A DNA stretch of 64,000 nt from an uncultured Pseudomonadota bacterium (GCA_937864035.1 CALMIO010000004.1:62001-126000); one strand, 5' to 3'. Shown: positions 28,054-37,575, counted from the first letter of the stretch. The notes: generated by a model from the letters alone, not told the origin. Translations and numbers: made by a program.

Positions 28054-29198
28054 AGGCGAAGTTTTTTGCTAATGATATTTGACATAATTTCCGAAGCGCC
28101 GCCGCCAATCGTCATAAGCCTTAAATCGCGCCACCACTGTTCAGCTGCAAATTCGGTGGTATAGCCATAACCTCCGTGAAATTGGATCGCTTGATTAGCT
28201 ATCCAAATGGCGTCTTCGCAGATGGTTCGTTTGCAAACTGCCACCCCCAGAGAAGCGTCTTGCCCGTTATTTAGGGCAAGCAGGGCTGCGCGCGCCATTG
28301 CTGTTCCTCGCACTAATTTTGAATTTGCTTCACGTAGAATCTCGGCGATCACTGGAATTTGAATAAGCTTTTTTCCGAAGACGCTCCGCTGTTTGCAGTA
28401 ATCTATTGTCTCCTTTAGGCAAATTTTGGCTCCGGCTAACGATGTTAGCGCCAACATCAACCTTTCCCAAGTTAAATTTTGCGTTGCTTGCTCCCAACCT
28501 TCGCCAACTTTCCCAAGTACCATCCACTCTTCAACTTCGACGTTTTGATAACTTAGCTCGGCGGTGTCTGATGAGTGCCACCCTAATTTATCAAGCTTTC
28601 TAGTTACCGAAAACCCCGCTGATTTGGTTGGCACGATAAAGGTGGTAAATCCGCCACGTCCAGCTTGGGAATCGGTTTTTGCAAAGGTGAGAACAAAATC
28701 GGCTCGGGCGCCGTTAGTAATAAATGTTTTTGATCCGTTGATAACCCACTTTTTGCCCTTTGCTTGAGCGGTCGTTTTGATATTTGCTAAATCACTGCCA
28801 GCGTCCGGTTCGGTAAAGGCGTAAGCTCCGATCATTTTGCCGTTAGTGGCTTGACTCAGAAAAAAATCTTTCGCTTGCGGCGAGCCTCGTTCCGAGATCG
28901 CCTTGCTAACAACTAAGCTGTGCATATTGACAGCTGTTGTCAAGCCAACGGCTCGCAAGCGTCCGAAAGTTTCGCACCAAGCTCCGGCTAATATGTAATC
29001 TCCATTTATACCACCAAAATTTTCTGGCACAAAGATTCCTAGGAAACCTTGATCTCCTAATAATTTAAAAAGAGCGTTTGGAAAGTTTTTTTCGGCTTCC
29101 CACTTTTTGAGAAACGGCTTAATTTCACGTGCGCAAAACTTTTCAATATTTTCAATAAATATTTTATGATCCGCGTAAAAATCATGATTTATTGTCAT
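28044..29198 (-). CDS. Acyl-CoA dehydrogenase (LCAD/isovaleryl type)
   Basis: FAD enzyme for alpha,beta-desaturation of an acyl-CoA. It has the usual fold: N-terminal helices, AYAFTEPDAGSDLANIKTTA at the flavin site, and GGYGYTTEFAAEQWWRDLRL near the end. The usual C-terminal catalytic Glu (Y-E-G-T pattern) is Gly here (IGGGASEIM). Instead Glu245 in NLTWERLMLA aligns with the helix-G base used by isovaleryl-CoA and long-chain dehydrogenases. With mccAB in the same region, isovaleryl-CoA in leucine breakdown is attractive but unproven. The downstream PBP gene overlaps it. Confidence 0.9.
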   Translation of the reverse strand: MTINHDFYADHKIFIENIEKFCAREIKPFLKKWEAEKNFPNALFKLLGDQGFLGIFVPENFGGINGDYILAGAWCETFGRLRAVGLTTAVNMHSLVVSKAISERGSPQAKDFFLSQATNGKMIGAYAFTEPDAGSDLANIKTTAQAKGKKWVINGSKTFITNGARADFVLTFAKTDSQAGRGGFTTFIVPTKSAGFSVTRKLDKLGWHSSDTAELSYQNVEVEEWMVLGKVGEGWEQATQNLTWERLMLALTSLAGAKICLKETIDYCKQRSVFGKKLIQIPVIAEILREANSKLVRGTAMARAALLALNNGQDASLGVAVCKRTICEDAIWIANQAIQFHGGYGYTTEFAAEQWWRDLRLMTIGGGASEIMSNIISKKLRLCS

Positions 29199-29241
29199 TG
29201 CTTGCTTTTTGTTAATAGAGAAACATTCTTTAAAAAATTTT

Positions 29242-30312
29242 TTACTCAGTTACTGAATACACCCGAGCCGAGTAATATAACGGCTCGTCTTCGTTGTAGA
29301 TTTTATTAAAAAATATCCTAAAATTTTTACGTTCACCGACATCTAGTTTTTTATTTGGAGACAGGAGAGAATTTTGAAGTTTAATAATAGTTTCGGGATT
29401 TAATGACTCAACTTTAGCATTAGTTAGTCGCGAGTCCAAGTATGCTTGCGATCGTTGGCTAATAACTCCTCCTTTGCCATAAAATATCCCTTCGATCAAC
29501 GGGTTAATTACTGGCTGAGCTGAATAGTTGGCTATTTGTCCGGTGATTGCCGGCATGTTTAGGCCATTGTCAAGCTTGACTGGAGCAACTTCAATATTTT
29601 CAACGAGTACTCCGGCTGGTTGACTTCGAGGCAATCTAAAACCGACACTTGCCAACATCTCAGTCAATAAATTTTGATTGAAGATAGTTATTATGCTTAG
29701 CAACATTAGGGCGAACACATATAAAAGAAGCGGGACAACAATGGAGAGAGATATAGATCTTTGATCCTGTTTGATGATTACCGACGACTTGTTTTCTTGA
29801 TTAGTGTTTGTTTGAAATCTAAAAAATGGTTTTGGTTGTTTGTTTGTCGGTTTGTTTTTGATCGGATTTTTCTCTTGTTTTTTATTTTCTGCGAAGGGCG
29901 TGTCGTTTTGTGTTTGTGGACTGCTACCTAGGGGAGATGACCACTCTAAATCTTCAATTTTTTCCTGTAGATTTTCAAACGCATCCGCTGAAATGTATAA
30001 CGATTTATTTAATTCGGAAGGCGCTTGCTTGGATGAGTGAAAATCTAAATTTGTAGAAGTCTGTTTAAAATCTGAATTGGATAATTGATCTATTGAAGCT
30101 ATGGGGTAGTCAGGTTGGTTGATTGAGATAGCGTTTGCTAAGTCCGCAGAAATCTGGAGTTTTGTATGAGCAAAATCTTGAGTAGCTGGTTTGACTAATT
30201 TTTTAAAGGAATAATTGCACTTTGAGCAGAGAAAAATGATCTCTTTGCCAATCACCTCTTGGGCTGGAGAAAAATTGAAATTCGTTTTACAATTTGGGCA
30301 TTTAATAAGCAT
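29242..30312 (-). CDS. MJ0042-type zinc-ribbon membrane protein
   Basis: The N-terminus MLIKCPNCKTNF with a second pair LCSKC (Cys5, Cys8, Cys29, Cys32) is the short zinc ribbon known from MJ0042/DUF3426-type proteins. A polar, low-complexity linker runs to about residue 187. One transmembrane helix (188-211, IVVPLLLYVFALMLLSIIT) follows. The C-terminal 130 residues look like the extracytoplasmic beta domain with VENIEVAPVKLDNGLNMPAI and later KLDVGERKNFRIFF. Function unknown. It is divergent from rlmB, with only 51 bases between the start codons. Confidence 0.8.
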   Translation of the reverse strand: MLIKCPNCKTNFNFSPAQEVIGKEIIFLCSKCNYSFKKLVKPATQDFAHTKLQISADLANAISINQPDYPIASIDQLSNSDFKQTSTNLDFHSSKQAPSELNKSLYISADAFENLQEKIEDLEWSSPLGSSPQTQNDTPFAENKKQEKNPIKNKPTNKQPKPFFRFQTNTNQENKSSVIIKQDQRSISLSIVVPLLLYVFALMLLSIITIFNQNLLTEMLASVGFRLPRSQPAGVLVENIEVAPVKLDNGLNMPAITGQIANYSAQPVINPLIEGIFYGKGGVISQRSQAYLDSRLTNAKVESLNPETIIKLQNSLLSPNKKLDVGERKNFRIFFNKIYNEDEPLYYSARVYSVTE

Positions 30313-30363
30313 TGCTATCTATTTTACCCTTTATTTTTTATAAACCTCCAGAGATCAAAATAC

Positions 30364-31224
30364 ATGGGTAAAAAAAGAGCCAAAGATGGACTAAGCGACG
30401 TATCAAGCTGGCGTCATAGCAACAAGGGTATGTTGCTTGCCGCTCCTAGAAACTTTCACTATGTGATTGGGCGCAATGCTGTGCGCGAGACTTTATTGTA
30501 TGCCGCTTCAAGGGTGCGGCGGATTTATCTAACGCCAGAAGCTAAAATTGATTTAGCTGATCCGCTGAGCAGGATGCAAACAATTGAAATTAAAGAGTTT
30601 GGGCGACATGAGTTGACCAAATTGGTTGGCACCGAATCTCATCAAGGAGTAGTTGCTGAGGTTGCCGATCGCCAGCAGATAACTCTTGATGAAATGTTGC
30701 GAGAGCTTGCTGAAGTTGATCGAGCTTTATTGGTTCTGGTTGACAACCTGAGCGATCCGCAAAATTTCGGAGCGGTCATACGAGCTAGTGAGTGCTTTGG
30801 AGCAAGCGCTTTGATATATTCAAACAATCGCTCGCCTAAATTTGGCGCCGTTATTTCTAAAGCTTCGGCTGGTGCATCAGAGGTGCTCCCTTTGGTCTCT
30901 GTGAGTAATCTGGCGCAAGCTTTGTGCCAAATTAAAGAGAGCGGTTTTTGGGTTATCGCCAGCGCTTTGCCAGAAAGCGACCCTTTATCGACTCCTCCTA
31001 AAATGGCGAGAAAATGGAGCGATTTCCACCGTTTTTCCTTTCCCCCTAAATCGGCTGTGATTGTTGGTTCAGAAGCTGATGGTGTCTCGCGTCTTATTAA
31101 AGAACGAAGCGACTCTTTGATTACAATTCCGATGGGTGGACGCCTTGGCTCTTTAAATGTGTCTCAAGCAACAGCCGTTTTACTTTCGAGATGGGTTATG
31201 GACAACCACCAATTCAAGAGTTAA
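30364..31224 (+). CDS. rlmB: 23S rRNA 2'-O-methyltransferase (TrmH/SpoU family)
   Basis: Methylates a ribose in the 23S peptidyltransferase centre in E. coli (G2251). Residues about 35-110 form the substrate-binding domain (YVIGRNAVRETLLYA, ESHQGVVAEV). The SPOUT knot shows LVDNLSDPQNFGAVIRASEC, IVGSEADGVSRLI and IPMGGRLGSLNVSQATAVLL. I start at this ATG because the longer frame would overlap the divergent zinc-ribbon gene by 54 bases and is unlike the family. tRNA-specific TrmH relatives are the alternative. Confidence 0.9.
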   Translation: MGKKRAKDGLSDVSSWRHSNKGMLLAAPRNFHYVIGRNAVRETLLYAASRVRRIYLTPEAKIDLADPLSRMQTIEIKEFGRHELTKLVGTESHQGVVAEVADRQQITLDEMLRELAEVDRALLVLVDNLSDPQNFGAVIRASECFGASALIYSNNRSPKFGAVISKASAGASEVLPLVSVSNLAQALCQIKESGFWVIASALPESDPLSTPPKMARKWSDFHRFSFPPKSAVIVGSEADGVSRLIKERSDSLITIPMGGRLGSLNVSQATAVLLSRWVMDNHQFKS

Positions 31225-31297
31225 TCTATAATCAACAGCTCTTTGAGCGCTCAATAGTTAAAATTTATTGATTAATTTAACTCTATATTAATTTCAA

Positions 31298-32086
31298 ATG
31301 GTTCAGAGCGATTTTTTTAGAATCGAACTCGATCGTTTCAGTGGTCCGATTGATCTCTTGTTGCATCTGGTCAAAAAGAATGAACTGCCTATTGAGAAGC
31401 TCTCGCTTGCTCTAGTTAGTAAACAATATTTAGAAGCCCTCAATCAACTTAAAGATCTTGATATTGATATTGCCGGTGAATATCTTGTTATAGCGGCTAC
31501 TCTGCTTTCTATTAAATCAAGTCTTTTGCTTAACAAGCCAGTTGATCTTCCGACTGAGGATGGCTCTTTAGCCGATCCAGCTGAAGAACTTTTGTTGAGG
31601 GTACAAATGGCTGAGCGCTTTAGGTTTTTGGCTTCTGAAATTGGATCTCGCCCTCAGCTTGGAATAGATGTTTTTAGCGGCAAGCGTACGATTGATCGTT
31701 ATGGATCTCCGGTTTACAGTTACGCTCCTCACGATGCTCAGTTAATCAAGAGCGCTTTTCTCAAAGCGCTTTCTAAGTATCAAAAGCAATCCGTTAGCTA
31801 TACGATTCAACTTGAACCGATTTCGATCGCTGATCGCATGCGTTTTATTCTTGATAAGTTGTCGAAAACTAAAGAGCAGATTGATTTTCTTGATCTGCTC
31901 GAGCAATCTTCGCTGTCAGAATTGATAGCGTCATTTTTAGCTATTTTAGAGTTAAGCAAACAGCGCTTGATTTACGTTAGTCAGGTTGAAACTGAGATTT
32001 GTATAGGGCTTCAGGAAAATTTCCAAAGTGTGACGGAGCTCTCATCTGAGTTCGATCAAGCGCTTGGAGCCATTGTGGGAGCTTGA
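31298..32086 (+). CDS. scpA: Segregation and condensation protein ScpA
   Basis: Kleisin subunit that bridges the SMC heads. The N-terminus FFRIELDRFSGPIDLLLHLV is the conserved helical motif. The following KKNELPIEKLSLALVSKQYL and the acidic middle (DLPTEDGSLADPAEELLLRV) match ScpA. The C-terminal winged helix (LIASFLAILELSKQRLIYVS) binds the SMC cap. 262 residues. scpB follows after 54 bases. Confidence 0.95.
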   Translation: MVQSDFFRIELDRFSGPIDLLLHLVKKNELPIEKLSLALVSKQYLEALNQLKDLDIDIAGEYLVIAATLLSIKSSLLLNKPVDLPTEDGSLADPAEELLLRVQMAERFRFLASEIGSRPQLGIDVFSGKRTIDRYGSPVYSYAPHDAQLIKSAFLKALSKYQKQSVSYTIQLEPISIADRMRFILDKLSKTKEQIDFLDLLEQSSLSELIASFLAILELSKQRLIYVSQVETEICIGLQENFQSVTELSSEFDQALGAIVGA

Positions 32087-32140
32087 TCGAAGAGATTTGC
32101 AATTATTTTGTAAAATGTAAAATAGAGATAAAAGAGCTTT

Positions 32141-32815
32141 ATGGAGAAAGATTTGGATAAAGATCATCATAATTTGCTCTCTTGTAAGAGTAGTTTTGCT
32201 GATCTAAACGATCAACAAAAAATTGCCTTATTAGAAACACTACTTTTTGTTAGTGGAGAGCCTGTCTCTGAAGTTGATTTATTGGCTATTTTTGGTTGTT
32301 CGCCGGCGAGTTTGAAGGAGCTTGTTGTCAACTTACGAGACCAATTGTCGGCTGAAAACCGCGGCTTTGAACTTATTCAGGTTGCTGGGAACAAATTACA
32401 TTTAAGAAGTAAAAAAAATTTCGCTCCTTTTATAAAACAACTTTTAGTATCTGCCAATCGCAAATTGAGCGGGCAATCTTTGGAAACATTGGCGATTGTC
32501 GCTTACAAACAGCCTGTGATGAAAAGCGAAATTGAAAAAATTCGCGGCGTTGATCCAACTCCGACTTTGAATAGTTTAGTTGAACGTCAATTAGTGAAAG
32601 TTGTTGGCATTAAAGACACCGTTGGACAACCTGTCCTTTACGGCACGACCGAAGAGTTCCTCAAGGTATTTGGTTTAAATGATCTATCTGAATTACCTAA
32701 ACTATCGGACTCCGGTGATATTGCACAAGCTCTTTCCGCTAACTATTCGCAGGTTGACAAATCGCTAGAGGTTGAAAAAACGGAGGAGGCAGGGATTGGG
32801 TCGCAAGCTGATTAA
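32141..32815 (+). CDS. scpB: Segregation and condensation protein ScpB
   Basis: Dimeric winged-helix partner of ScpA in the SMC complex. Residues about 25-85 form the first winged helix (LLETLLFVSGEPVSEVDLLA), followed by the second with SGQSLETLAIVAYKQPVMKS and EIEKIRGVDPTPTLNSLVER. TVGQPVLYGTTEEFLKVFGL is the standard C-terminal signature. Its last 20 bases overlap the start of the pseudouridine synthase gene, whose ribosome site lies inside this gene. Confidence 0.95.
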   Translation: MEKDLDKDHHNLLSCKSSFADLNDQQKIALLETLLFVSGEPVSEVDLLAIFGCSPASLKELVVNLRDQLSAENRGFELIQVAGNKLHLRSKKNFAPFIKQLLVSANRKLSGQSLETLAIVAYKQPVMKSEIEKIRGVDPTPTLNSLVERQLVKVVGIKDTVGQPVLYGTTEEFLKVFGLNDLSELPKLSDSGDIAQALSANYSQVDKSLEVEKTEEAGIGSQAD

Positions 32816-33611
32816 TTCTCAGGGAAGTCATTCGGGTTCAATTAGGCTTCAGAAATTTTTGGCTGAGTGTGGAGCCGCCTCTAGGCGGCGCGCCGAGGAG
32901 TTAATTCTTGCGAAAAAAGTAAGTGTTAATGGTAAAGTGGTTAGTGAGCTGGGCTTTAAGGTTGATCCGCGGCGCGACCTAATTAGATTACGTGGTAAAA
33001 TTATTAAACGCCCCGCTAAAGGTGTTTTGCTACTCCATAAGCCGCGTGGGGTTGTTTCGACACTGAGCGATCCACAAGGCCGACCAACAGTGGCTGATTT
33101 TTTAACTAAACATTACAGATCTTATTTTCCGGTTGGCAGGCTTGATTGGGAAACAACCGGGCTTTTGGTGTTGACTAACGATGGAGAGCTTGCTGAGACT
33201 TTAAGTCATCCTAAACATAGTTTTGCCAGAGTTTATGAGGCGAAAGTTGAGGGGTTGGTTACCGAGTTCCAGCTGGAAAAATTGCGTCGAGGTGTATTTT
33301 TAGTTGATGGGCAGGCTCAAGCCGAGAGCGAGATTTTAGAGAGCAGGGATAACTACAGCTGGCTTAGAATAGTCGTGCGCGAAGGACGCAACCGGTTGGT
33401 AAGAAGATTGATGGAAAAAATTCGCCATCCGATCGTTAAGTTGCGACGCGTCGAATTTGGTCCGTTTAAGCTTGGCAAATTGCGCGCTGGTGAATTGCGA
33501 AAATTAACTGAGAAAGAATATCTTACTTTTAAGAGCAAGATATTCAAACAGATTGAGCATGCGCCTCAGTCGCGACGAGATTTTTTATCTCCTCGGCGCT
33601 TAAAATTTTAA
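32796..33611 (+). CDS. rluB: 23S rRNA pseudouridine synthase RluB-type
   Basis: Isomerises a uridine in 23S rRNA (U2605 in E. coli). An S4 RNA-binding domain (IRLQKFLAECGAASRRRAEE) precedes the catalytic domain with FPVGRLDWETTGLLVLTNDG, whose Asp is the nucleophile. I chose the TTG at 32796 because AGGAGG stands 8 bases upstream, one of the few strong ribosome sites in this window. An in-frame TTG at 32772 would place that site inside the gene. scpAB followed by rluB is a common bacterial arrangement. Confidence 0.9.
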   Translation: MGRKLINSQGSHSGSIRLQKFLAECGAASRRRAEELILAKKVSVNGKVVSELGFKVDPRRDLIRLRGKIIKRPAKGVLLLHKPRGVVSTLSDPQGRPTVADFLTKHYRSYFPVGRLDWETTGLLVLTNDGELAETLSHPKHSFARVYEAKVEGLVTEFQLEKLRRGVFLVDGQAQAESEILESRDNYSWLRIVVREGRNRLVRRLMEKIRHPIVKLRRVEFGPFKLGKLRAGELRKLTEKEYLTFKSKIFKQIEHAPQSRRDFLSPRRLKF

Positions 33612-34272
33612 ATTTACCATCACTGATTGTTGTGACCGAGAGGTTGCCAAATTTAATGCGGCGCAGGTCGGTTACCTGGTTGTTGGTCGCTTCAAACATC
33701 CGTTTTACCTGATGGTGTTTGCCTTCGTAAATAGTTAGATAGCACTCTTGTTGGTTAATGATTTCCAGTTTGGCTGGCTTAAGAGGTTTATTTTCTCCAT
33801 TAAGAATTAGCTTACCTTCAGTCAAGAGAGTTGCGGCGCTTGTTTTTAAAGGTCTCTCTAATTTGACATGATAAACTCTTGGTAGGTGGTTTTTGGGAGA
33901 AGTTAGCAGGTGGTTTAGTTGACCGTCATCTGTTAGTAAAAGAATTCCCGAGGTGTCGCGATCAAGTCTGCCGACTGGGGCTAGTAGAGGAGTGCGCCGT
34001 AAAAATCTAGGTGGTAATAGATCGTAGATCGCGCATCCTTCAGAGTGAGAGCGGGAACAAACATATCCAACGGGCTTGTCAATCGCGATTGTTAGGGGAA
34101 AGAGAGGATCAAGGGGTTCGTTATCGACACTATCAGGCACTAGATCGCAGTTTTCGAAAATTTTTTTGTTTTTGAAGATAACTTGATGCTCTAAAATAAA
34201 AGAAGGAGCCTCTTTCCTACTGCAATATCCCAGATTAGCTAGAAGTTTAAAGAGCGAACCTTTATTTTTCAT
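33544..34272 (-). CDS. rsuA: RsuA-family pseudouridine synthase
   Basis: Second small-subunit-type synthase, 242 residues from this ATG; an upstream in-frame ATG at 34332 adds 20 residues unlike the family. The S4-like N-terminus SLFKLLANLGYCSRKEAPSF precedes APVGRLDRDTSGILLLTDDG (catalytic Asp) and YEGKHHQVKRMFEATNNQV, the RsuA-family end motif. RsuA acts on 16S U516; RluE and RluF are close relatives and cannot be excluded. Its 3' end overlaps the convergent rluB by 68 bases, so the two transcripts are complementary there. Confidence 0.85.
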   Translation of the reverse strand: MKNKGSLFKLLANLGYCSRKEAPSFILEHQVIFKNKKIFENCDLVPDSVDNEPLDPLFPLTIAIDKPVGYVCSRSHSEGCAIYDLLPPRFLRRTPLLAPVGRLDRDTSGILLLTDDGQLNHLLTSPKNHLPRVYHVKLERPLKTSAATLLTEGKLILNGENKPLKPAKLEIINQQECYLTIYEGKHHQVKRMFEATNNQVTDLRRIKFGNLSVTTISDGKFKILSAEEIKNLVATEAHAQSV

Positions 34273-34749
34273 TAAGCAAGCTTCTCTATGATTTTTTATC
34301 TCTAAAGTCCAATGATTTCCCGTCAGTAGCAATGATATATATCATAAAATGGTTATTGATCCCGCTATTTTTATCATATTCGCAGGTAGTCAAACATTGA
34401 TTTATATGATTTATATAAAAAATTTCTCTATTCGGTCTTTCTTTTAGTGATCTTTAAAAATACCAAGTTGCTTAGCTTTTTGCCATCTTTGGGGGTTAAA
34501 ATAAGGGGTAATTTTTTATGATTATAGTTTTGAAGCTTATTTTTCCTTTTAAAAATTTGACTAAGAATAAAGGATTTATTACTATCCATTTCTAATCGGC
34601 TTAAGCATAACATCTTTAAGTGGTTTATTTGATATGTGGTATTTGCTATTTAATCAAATAAATCTTAGCTTTGAGTTTTTGCTTTGACAAAAATTTTCCA
34701 GATTTTAGAAAATTATAGTTGTTTTTAATCTTTATTAGAGAGAGTTTTT
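34273..34749. promoter_or_regulatory. Intergenic region with a candidate promoter for the DUF11 gene
   Basis: About 480 AT-rich bases between divergent genes. A perfect -35-like TTGACA lies at 34684-34689. The best -10 at normal spacing is TAGAAA (34706-34711, 16-base spacer); TATAGT further on is too distant. The A is followed by GAGAGAG just before the ATG at 34750, a plausible ribosome site. The left part carries no convincing gene; a 61-codon minus-strand frame there has no coding character. Confidence 0.35.
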
Positions 34750-37575
34750 ATGTGTACTAATGTATCTGTCAATAACCGAACTATTGCAACGACCCTTCTG
34801 TCGGCAGTTTTACTTTTGCTGATACTCTCTCTGGTTTTTGAAATATCAACCGCTTTCGCCCAGCAATGTAACTCTCAAGTTGGCTCTAACATCTGCTCCT
34901 CTAATGTGCCCCACCGCCGTTTGTCTGGTATGTGCGGAGATAATCCTTCTACAACGAACATTTTAGAGTTCTCTTGGACATATAGCCATGCTAATCCCAC
35001 TGGCGCCGCTTGCGCTTATATTGATACCGATGGAGATGGTAACGCTAATTTTGCCGCTTGCGCCAGAATTGACAACGCTAGTTCCCAGCTATTTACATGT
35101 AACGACACATCAAACCATACCTGTCCGGGTTTTTCGGCTGTTAGCTCTTCACTTTCATGTTCTGTGTCAGCGTCAACTGTATCTTGCACCTTAAATAAAA
35201 CAGATGTTGGTGGCGCGCCGGTTCTAATCAACACCTGCTCTCATACGTCAAATGATGTGTCGAGCCCAAATGGTACATGTGTTACCTGTATATTTGAGAG
35301 TGGCTCTATTCGTATAGAAAAAACAGCTTACGATTACAATGGTAATTTGGTGCCTGCAGGTTCGGCGCCGGTATTTCAATTTCAGATCACAGGAGATGCA
35401 ACCGTTAATACTTCGGTTTTAGGATCTGGCACAACGACAGTTGGGTTTTCATCATCTGGGGCAACCCCAAGAACGTATAATGTTTTTGAAAGTGTGCCGG
35501 TCGATTGGACTGCAACTGGCGCTTCGTGCGTCAGCTCTTTTGGAAACACAGAGGGAACTAACACTAATAATTCGGTTTCTGGAATACAACTTACTCCCGG
35601 TGAAGCTGTAGTCTGTTCATTTACAAATCAACAAAATGATCCAGCGGCTCCATCTTTACATATTGAAAAATCCGCCAATACAACGACTTATGCTACTGTT
35701 GGGCAAGAGATAGAGTATTCTTACACCGTTACTAATAGCGGTAACGTAACTATTAATGGAATTGCTGTTTGGGATGATAAAATTTGTCCCGATGCGACAC
35801 CTTGTATTAGTTGTGCTAGCGCAACCTTGGCGGCAGGTGGATCGACTGCTTGTGGTCCGGCTGCCTATGTGGTTACCCAAGCTGATATTGATAATGGCCA
35901 GCTTGTAAACGTTGCTCGCGCAAGAGGCTTGCATAATAACAATCCAGTTACATCAAATGATGATCAGGTAGTGCTTGACGCTGTACAAACAAATCAAATT
36001 TTAACTACGAAATCAGGCGCCTTTAATGATCTTAATGACGATACTCTGGCTAATCCCGGAGAAACGATATCTTATACAATTACCGTTACTAATACTGGCA
36101 ATACAACCGCCACTATAGTTGCAGTCAATGATCCTTTGCTTCCAGATCTCGCTTTAAACTGCGATCAAGCTTTGCCAGCTGTTTTAGCTCCGGGGGCTCA
36201 AATTGTATGCACCGGAGATTATGTTATCACTCAAGCTGACATTGATAGAACATATGTGACAAATGTTGTTAGCGGTTGTGCTACTTTCCCGTTATCTACT
36301 GATGAAGTTTGCCGCGATGCTGAAACACAAGTCACATTACCTTATGGCGACTCGGGTTCAATCGTCAAAAACGGTAAGTTTGATCCGGGTGATGATGATT
36401 TAGCTCAGCCCGGCGAGTTAATTTACTACACAATCTTTGTTACAAATACCGGCAATAGAACCGCGGTTGGGGTTGTTGTGGTCGATCCGTTGCTTGGCGG
36501 CGGTTTGGTTTGTGACAAAGTTCAACCAGTTGATTTGCCGCCTGGTGGCTCAATTTACTGTGAAGGCAGTTATGCTGTGACCCAAGCCGATATTGATGCT
36601 GGCTTTAAAGATAACACTGCGACGGCTACTTTTGAGGAGAGTGGCATTGAAATTAGCGACACTGAAAACGTTCCTTTACCAACTAGACCTGACTTAAATA
36701 TTGAAAAGACAGGTGTCTTTAATGATGAAAATCAGGATGGCTATGGTCAGGCAGGAGAAACTATTTCTTACACGATAGTTGTGGCTAATACGGGGAATGT
36801 TACTTTGAGCTCTGTTTCGGTCAGCGATCCGATAGTTGCTCCGTTAAACTGTTCTCCAAGTACGCCAGTTGATTTCTTGGCTCCGGGCGAGGTCATAACC
36901 TGCACGGCTGAATATGTGCTACAGCAAGCTGATCTTGATCAGCTCAATAAGGCAAATATTGCTTCAGCAGAGGCAGATCAAGTAAAACCTCGGCAGGATG
37001 ACTTTATCGTTTACTTTGAGCCGACGCCGACGCCGACACCGACACTAACCCCAACAGGAACGCCGACCTCTACGCCAACTGTTGTGCCTACAGCAATTGT
37101 GACTGCTACTCCTGTTGTTGTAGCTAGATGTACCGGCACTTCATTGCTCGATACGCAGTTTTTGCTAGATGGCATATCGGCTAGTCAAGCATCTGTTGCT
37201 CAAACTATTGTTAATGCCGTTGGGCGTTCTAAAAAAGCTACTAAAAAAGAAAAAAGCTCGGCGAAAAAATCTTTAACTGACATATCGAAGTTAAAGAGCG
37301 CTGGCTGGATTTTAGCTTGGAGCTTGCCGCAGGTTGTTCAAAATTGCGATCCGCATCCAACTTGCAGCTCTGTTAGCTTGCAAAGTACCGTTTCGCAATA
37401 TACAAGCAATACAGAGGCTTTATACAAGCTTACCCTTAATTTGCTGAAACGTTTCGGCGGTAAATTCTTGACTAAAAGTAGAGTTAAAACTATTAACCGG
37501 AATGCTTTGAAGTTTAGAGCGTTAGGTATCCAAACTATTGGTCAGATCCCTCTGACTCATAATGTTTGTGGATAA
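34750..37575 (+). CDS. Large secreted protein with four DUF11-type repeats
   Basis: 941 residues. A signal peptide ends at AFA (about 37). Then comes a Cys-rich N-terminal domain (about 38-175) starting QQCNSQVGSN. A SpaA/prealbumin-like beta domain with the line IRIEKTAYDYNGNLVPAG runs to about 293. Four repeats of roughly 115 residues follow, starting near 300, 416, 536 and 647. Each has the DUF11 pattern T-V-T-N-T/S-G-N and the closing VTQADID. A PT-rich linker (757-792) leads to a 150-residue C-terminal domain beginning RCTGTSLLDTQFLLDG and ending HNVCG, which I do not recognise. There is no LPXTG or beta-barrel. It is probably a surface or secreted adhesin-like protein. A broken paralogue lies downstream. 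Confidence 0.9.
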   Translation: MCTNVSVNNRTIATTLLSAVLLLLILSLVFEISTAFAQQCNSQVGSNICSSNVPHRRLSGMCGDNPSTTNILEFSWTYSHANPTGAACAYIDTDGDGNANFAACARIDNASSQLFTCNDTSNHTCPGFSAVSSSLSCSVSASTVSCTLNKTDVGGAPVLINTCSHTSNDVSSPNGTCVTCIFESGSIRIEKTAYDYNGNLVPAGSAPVFQFQITGDATVNTSVLGSGTTTVGFSSSGATPRTYNVFESVPVDWTATGASCVSSFGNTEGTNTNNSVSGIQLTPGEAVVCSFTNQQNDPAAPSLHIEKSANTTTYATVGQEIEYSYTVTNSGNVTINGIAVWDDKICPDATPCISCASATLAAGGSTACGPAAYVVTQADIDNGQLVNVARARGLHNNNPVTSNDDQVVLDAVQTNQILTTKSGAFNDLNDDTLANPGETISYTITVTNTGNTTATIVAVNDPLLPDLALNCDQALPAVLAPGAQIVCTGDYVITQADIDRTYVTNVVSGCATFPLSTDEVCRDAETQVTLPYGDSGSIVKNGKFDPGDDDLAQPGELIYYTIFVTNTGNRTAVGVVVVDPLLGGGLVCDKVQPVDLPPGGSIYCEGSYAVTQADIDAGFKDNTATATFEESGIEISDTENVPLPTRPDLNIEKTGVFNDENQDGYGQAGETISYTIVVANTGNVTLSSVSVSDPIVAPLNCSPSTPVDFLAPGEVITCTAEYVLQQADLDQLNKANIASAEADQVKPRQDDFIVYFEPTPTPTPTLTPTGTPTSTPTVVPTAIVTATPVVVARCTGTSLLDTQFLLDGISASQASVAQTIVNAVGRSKKATKKEKSSAKKSLTDISKLKSAGWILAWSLPQVVQNCDPHPTCSSVSLQSTVSQYTSNTEALYKLTLNLLKRFGGKFLTKSRVKTINRNALKFRALGIQTIGQIPLTHNVCG

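Noticed and set aside
31243..31254. 12-bp palindrome TTGAGCGCTCAA between rlmB and scpA
   Set aside because: Short, without a T-run or a promoter overlap; it could be a site, but nothing else supports it.
34428..34613. Minus-strand open frame of 61 codons
   Set aside because: Lys/Asn/Leu-rich as expected from AT-rich noncoding DNA; no start site or neighbour supports it.
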